A stretch of 7,441 bases of DNA from an uncultured Lachnospiraceae bacterium (GTDB lineage: Bacteria > Bacillota > Clostridia > Lachnospirales > Lachnospiraceae), in NCBI GenBank assembly GCA_902796695.1, contig CADBQE010000097.1:1-7441 (forward strand), written 5' to 3'. A program made the translations under genes and the position numbers. Under the pieces are notes generated by a model. The model did no database searches and was not told where the DNA came from. It saw nothing but the letters and a program-made list of their open reading frames with translations. The first letter of the stretch is position 1; every line of letters starts with the position of its first letter. Positions 5,379 to 7,441 of this stretch are shown piece after piece.

Positions 5379-6608
5379 ATGGCAACGATTTATGAGGAAC
5401 TCAAAGCCCGCAAAGCTGAAAAGCGCGCCTATCTGGAGGAAGTGGATCCGAACGTCCGCCAGAAACGCGGTTTCAACAACATGAGCTTCATCTACAGCGA
5501 CGCATGGAAAAACAGGAAATACGAATATGCGATCCACACCGCAACCCGCGTCGCCATGTCCACCATTGCTTCCACGGTCAACCAGATCGGCTGGGAAGCC
5601 TACTGTGCCGGCATGGAAAAGTTCCAGTTTCCCAGCGTACATCGCCGCGCTCTGGCCATGAAGGAAAAATATGGGCTGCTGGACGACACAATGATGGACG
5701 TCAAGATGCACACCCTGACCTGGTCCACCGGCTGCGGTTTCACCGGCGGCGCGGTCCAGTATTATGATGAAGACCGTGTGGAAGGCATGGCCTACTGGTG
5801 TCCGCAGGTCGCGGCTCTGGAGGAAATGGGTCTGGAATGCGGCAACCTTGGCATCTGGTGCGACTCCTTCGACGGCTGCATCATGACCGCCTGCAAGCCG
5901 AACCTGAGTTATACCCATGTTTACTGTCTGGCCGACGGTGATAAAGTCTGCCGTCACATTGTAGAAGAAGTTAAAGAGCCTTTCATGAAGAACGAACAGT
6001 ACACCCGCGCCCGCAAGCCCGGGGAAAAGAGTCTGTACGAGACCATCATGGAAAACAAGACCGAGAAAAAGACCCGCTTCGGCCCGGAACCCGACTGCTA
6101 TGATCTGCCCAACTGGCGCACTCTGCCCTGGCTGACCGAAGAATATACCAACGAACAGATCGAAGCCCGCGGATGTGAGACAAAATGGCACATCGCCACC
6201 GATGCGATCGTTCTGGGCGGCACCCTGCTCGGCTGGGAAAAATTCATCAACCTGGTTGCCAAGGAGCATACGCCCGGCTACACCCGTGCCGCCAATCAGC
6301 GCCGCCTGGACATCAATATCCTGACCCGCGACCTGCGCCAGGCCGCCAATGTGGTCTTCTTCGGCATGGCCGGTCTTCCTTACGAACACCGCCTGACCAA
6401 GTACACCCCGAAACAGATTCTCGGATATGCCGAAAGCTGCCCGCTGGCGCATGCCGCGCAGGAAATGGGTGTGGATGCCTCCGACCTCAGCCTGTGGTGC
6501 GACTTCTACCGCAATATCGAAGTCCATACGGTCGATCCTAACTACAACATCACGCATACCCACTGCATTGCAGCCGGCGATCCTTACTGCCGCTTCATCA
6601 TCGAGTAA
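5379..6608 (+). CDS. Tandem-duplicated L-2-amino-thiazoline-4-carboxylate (ATC) hydrolase-like protein
   Basis: A 409-residue soluble protein with no signal peptide or membrane segment. Two halves repeat the same Cys-rich C-terminal signature without a gap, 213 residues apart: 141-196 and 354-409. Each reads C-P...EMG...WCD...PN...TH...C.A.GD..CR.I.E: C141/C354, D162/D375, H180/H393, C183/C396, GD at 187-188/400-401 and C191/C404, with 22 of 56 residues identical. The upstream helical parts also correspond (GWEAY at 71 and GWEKF at 285). The CP...CD...GD..C pattern resembles the ATC-hydrolase family, which opens a sulfur-containing thiazoline ring in cysteine synthesis and also includes many uncharacterised anaerobe proteins. 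The ATG at 5379 follows GGGAGG (5366-5371) by 7 nt. It is divergent from the NifU-like/gltS unit and followed by terminators and an MFS permease. Real substrate unknown; a sensor or V4R-like ligand-binding role is an alternative. Confidence 0.7.
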   Translation: MATIYEELKARKAEKRAYLEEVDPNVRQKRGFNNMSFIYSDAWKNRKYEYAIHTATRVAMSTIASTVNQIGWEAYCAGMEKFQFPSVHRRALAMKEKYGLLDDTMMDVKMHTLTWSTGCGFTGGAVQYYDEDRVEGMAYWCPQVAALEEMGLECGNLGIWCDSFDGCIMTACKPNLSYTHVYCLADGDKVCRHIVEEVKEPFMKNEQYTRARKPGEKSLYETIMENKTEKKTRFGPEPDCYDLPNWRTLPWLTEEYTNEQIEARGCETKWHIATDAIVLGGTLLGWEKFINLVAKEHTPGYTRAANQRRLDINILTRDLRQAANVVFFGMAGLPYEHRLTKYTPKQILGYAESCPLAHAAQEMGVDASDLSLWCDFYRNIEVHTVDPNYNITHTHCIAAGDPYCRFIIE

Positions 6609-6621
6609 GCATTTTTTCCCC

Positions 6622-6687
6622 GGCAGGCACGGGGTCCGGAATGCCCTGCGCATTCTCTTGCCTTCTTCCGCCTCGTGCCTGCCTTTT
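6622..6687 (+). terminator. Branched hairpin terminator after the ATC-hydrolase-like gene
   Basis: GGCAGGCACG (6622-6631) and CGTGCCTGCC (6674-6683) form a perfect 10-bp outer stem followed by TTTT (6684-6687). Inside the loop GAATGC (6639-6644) and GCATTC (6650-6655) form a second perfect hairpin with loop CCTGC. The stem begins 13 nt after the stop codon (6606-6608). The 42-nt span between the outer arms is long for a simple intrinsic terminator. Confidence 0.55.
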
Positions 6688-6688
6688 C

Positions 6689-6727
6689 CCGCCGGAGTCT
6701 CTCCTCTTTCTCCGGCGGACCCTTTTT
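6689..6727 (+). terminator. Second rho-independent terminator in tandem
   Basis: CCGCCGGAG (6689-6697) and CTCCGGCGG (6710-6718) make a perfect 9-bp GC-rich stem with a 12-nt pyrimidine-rich loop, followed after four bases by TTTTT (6723-6727). This is a stronger intrinsic-terminator candidate than the branched structure just before it. A further 5-bp hairpin, GCCCG/CGGGC (6728-6742), follows directly. Confidence 0.65.
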
Positions 6728-6755
6728 GCCCGCCTTCCGGGCTTCCCGTACGATT

Positions 6756-7441
6756 ATGAAAACAAAAGCCTGGCGCGTGACCCTTTCCGCCGTATTTGCG
6801 GGACTGGCCATTGCCATCATTCAAAATAAAGTTGTCCCGTGCATCACTGTCCTGCAGAATACATTTGAGATCGACGCCGGGACCGCCGGCTGGCTGTCCT
6901 CCGCATTCTGTGTCATGGGAATTGTAATGGCCTTCCCCGGTGCGTTGATTGTCGAAAAGATCGGACTCAAGCGGACCGGACTGCTCTCGCTCCTCTTCGG
7001 CCTGATAGGGACGGGAATCGGCATACTGGCTGACTCCGTGCCGCTGCTTCTTGTCAGCCGCGTGATCGAAGGGGCCGGTGCCGGCCTGATTGCCATCGTA
7101 GTACCCTCGCTCATTTCCCTGTGGTTCTCTCCGGAAAAGCGCGGCCTGCCCATGAGCATCTGGTCTACGTGGCAGATCGTGGCGCAGTCGCTCTGCTTCC
7201 TGTTCGGTCTGTCCCTGACGGATGCCTTCGGCTGGCGCGGCCTGTGGGGCGCCGGCGGGATCATCACCATCCTCGCAGCCCTCTTTTTCGTCCTGTTCGT
7301 GCACGTGCCCGAAACAGGTGCCGGGCATACGCAGGAAGACGAAAGCAATGCCAAACCCGTCTCCCTCTCCCGGGGCTTGAAAAACCCAGCCGTGTGGCTG
7401 GTGTGTCTGGCTATGATGTTCTTTACCTTAAGCAACTTCGG
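6756..7441 (+). CDS. MFS permease, N-terminal 228 residues (runs off the right edge)
   Basis: Predicted inner-membrane major facilitator superfamily transporter. The frame starts MKTKAWRVTLSAVFAGLAIA and stays open to the edge. Hydrophobic segments lie at roughly 8-28, 45-65, 74-93, 96-122, 134-154, 163-185 and from 212. Between segments 2 and 3 is a weak motif-A-like loop, GALIVEKIGLKRTG (62-75), without the usual Asp; segment 4 starts with the typical LLVSRVIEGAGAG (98-110), and WFSPEKRGLPMSIW (123-136) follows. A charged loop at 186-210 separates the N- and C-terminal six-helix bundles. Roughly 170-200 residues are missing. No Shine-Dalgarno sequence is visible before the ATG at 6756; the preceding 130 bp hold terminator-like hairpins. 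It may be read through from the upstream gene and help move its substrate, but this is inference. Superfamily is clear; substrate is unknown. Confidence 0.85.
   Translation, partial: MKTKAWRVTLSAVFAGLAIAIIQNKVVPCITVLQNTFEIDAGTAGWLSSAFCVMGIVMAFPGALIVEKIGLKRTGLLSLLFGLIGTGIGILADSVPLLLVSRVIEGAGAGLIAIVVPSLISLWFSPEKRGLPMSIWSTWQIVAQSLCFLFGLSLTDAFGWRGLWGAGGIITILAALFFVLFVHVPETGAGHTQEDESNAKPVSLSRGLKNPAVWLVCLAMMFFTLSNF

Noticed and set aside
5358..7328. 656-codon open frame on the minus strand across the ATC-hydrolase-like and MFS genes
   Set aside because: The translation is low-complexity, Gly/Ala/His/Asp-rich with no domain signal, and lies antisense to two well-supported genes with good codon use; it is an effect of GC-rich third positions.

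Overview
The window looks like chromosomal DNA from a moderately GC-rich member of the Clostridia (Bacillota), possibly related to Lachnospiraceae or Eubacteriales. This rests on the clostridial flavour of MnmA (a paired-Cys segment CCSLDDVEDAR and a Cys-rich NPCIDCNRCMKFG), strong AGGAGG-type ribosome binding sites, near-consensus sigma-A promoters with 17-bp spacers, and a GC-rich third codon position. No taxon marker gives genus or species. I see no rRNA, tRNA, CRISPR array, transposase or phage gene.

Layout, left to right. A leftward serS (1-869, its C-terminal part outside the window) lies behind a leftward AraC-family regulator (932-1774). serS has its own promoter, whose -35 box overlaps the regulator's stop codon. 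Divergent from the regulator is mnmA (1972-3039), a tRNA 2-thiouridylase, with a strong promoter and a short hairpin in its leader. The 360 bp after mnmA hold a coding-like remnant of an unrecognised gene (3047-3238), a long imperfect hairpin (3291-3340) and a terminator (3377-3401) that abuts the convergent next gene.

A leftward pair follows: a small NifU-C-terminal-like protein (4789-5034) and, 60 bp downstream, an ESS-family (GltS-type) sodium:glutamate symporter (3400-4728). Their shared promoter is just above 5034 and carries a perfect 17-bp palindrome. Divergent from this pair is a 409-residue protein (5379-6608) built from two copies of an ATC-hydrolase-like Cys-rich domain. Two tandem terminator-like hairpins separate it from an MFS permease (6756 to the right edge, incomplete).

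How the parts fit. serS and mnmA are translation housekeeping genes (seryl-tRNA charging, tRNA wobble thiolation). The accessory block is 3400-7441: two divergent transcription units whose start sites both carry the motif GTTTCGTATT, suggesting one regulator controls the NifU-like/GltS pair and the duplicated ATC-hydrolase-like gene. With the MFS permease next door, this could be a small uptake-and-conversion module for an amino-acid-like or sulfur-containing heterocyclic compound. That function is inference; the duplicated architecture, the shared motif and the Cys loss in the NifU-like protein are directly visible.
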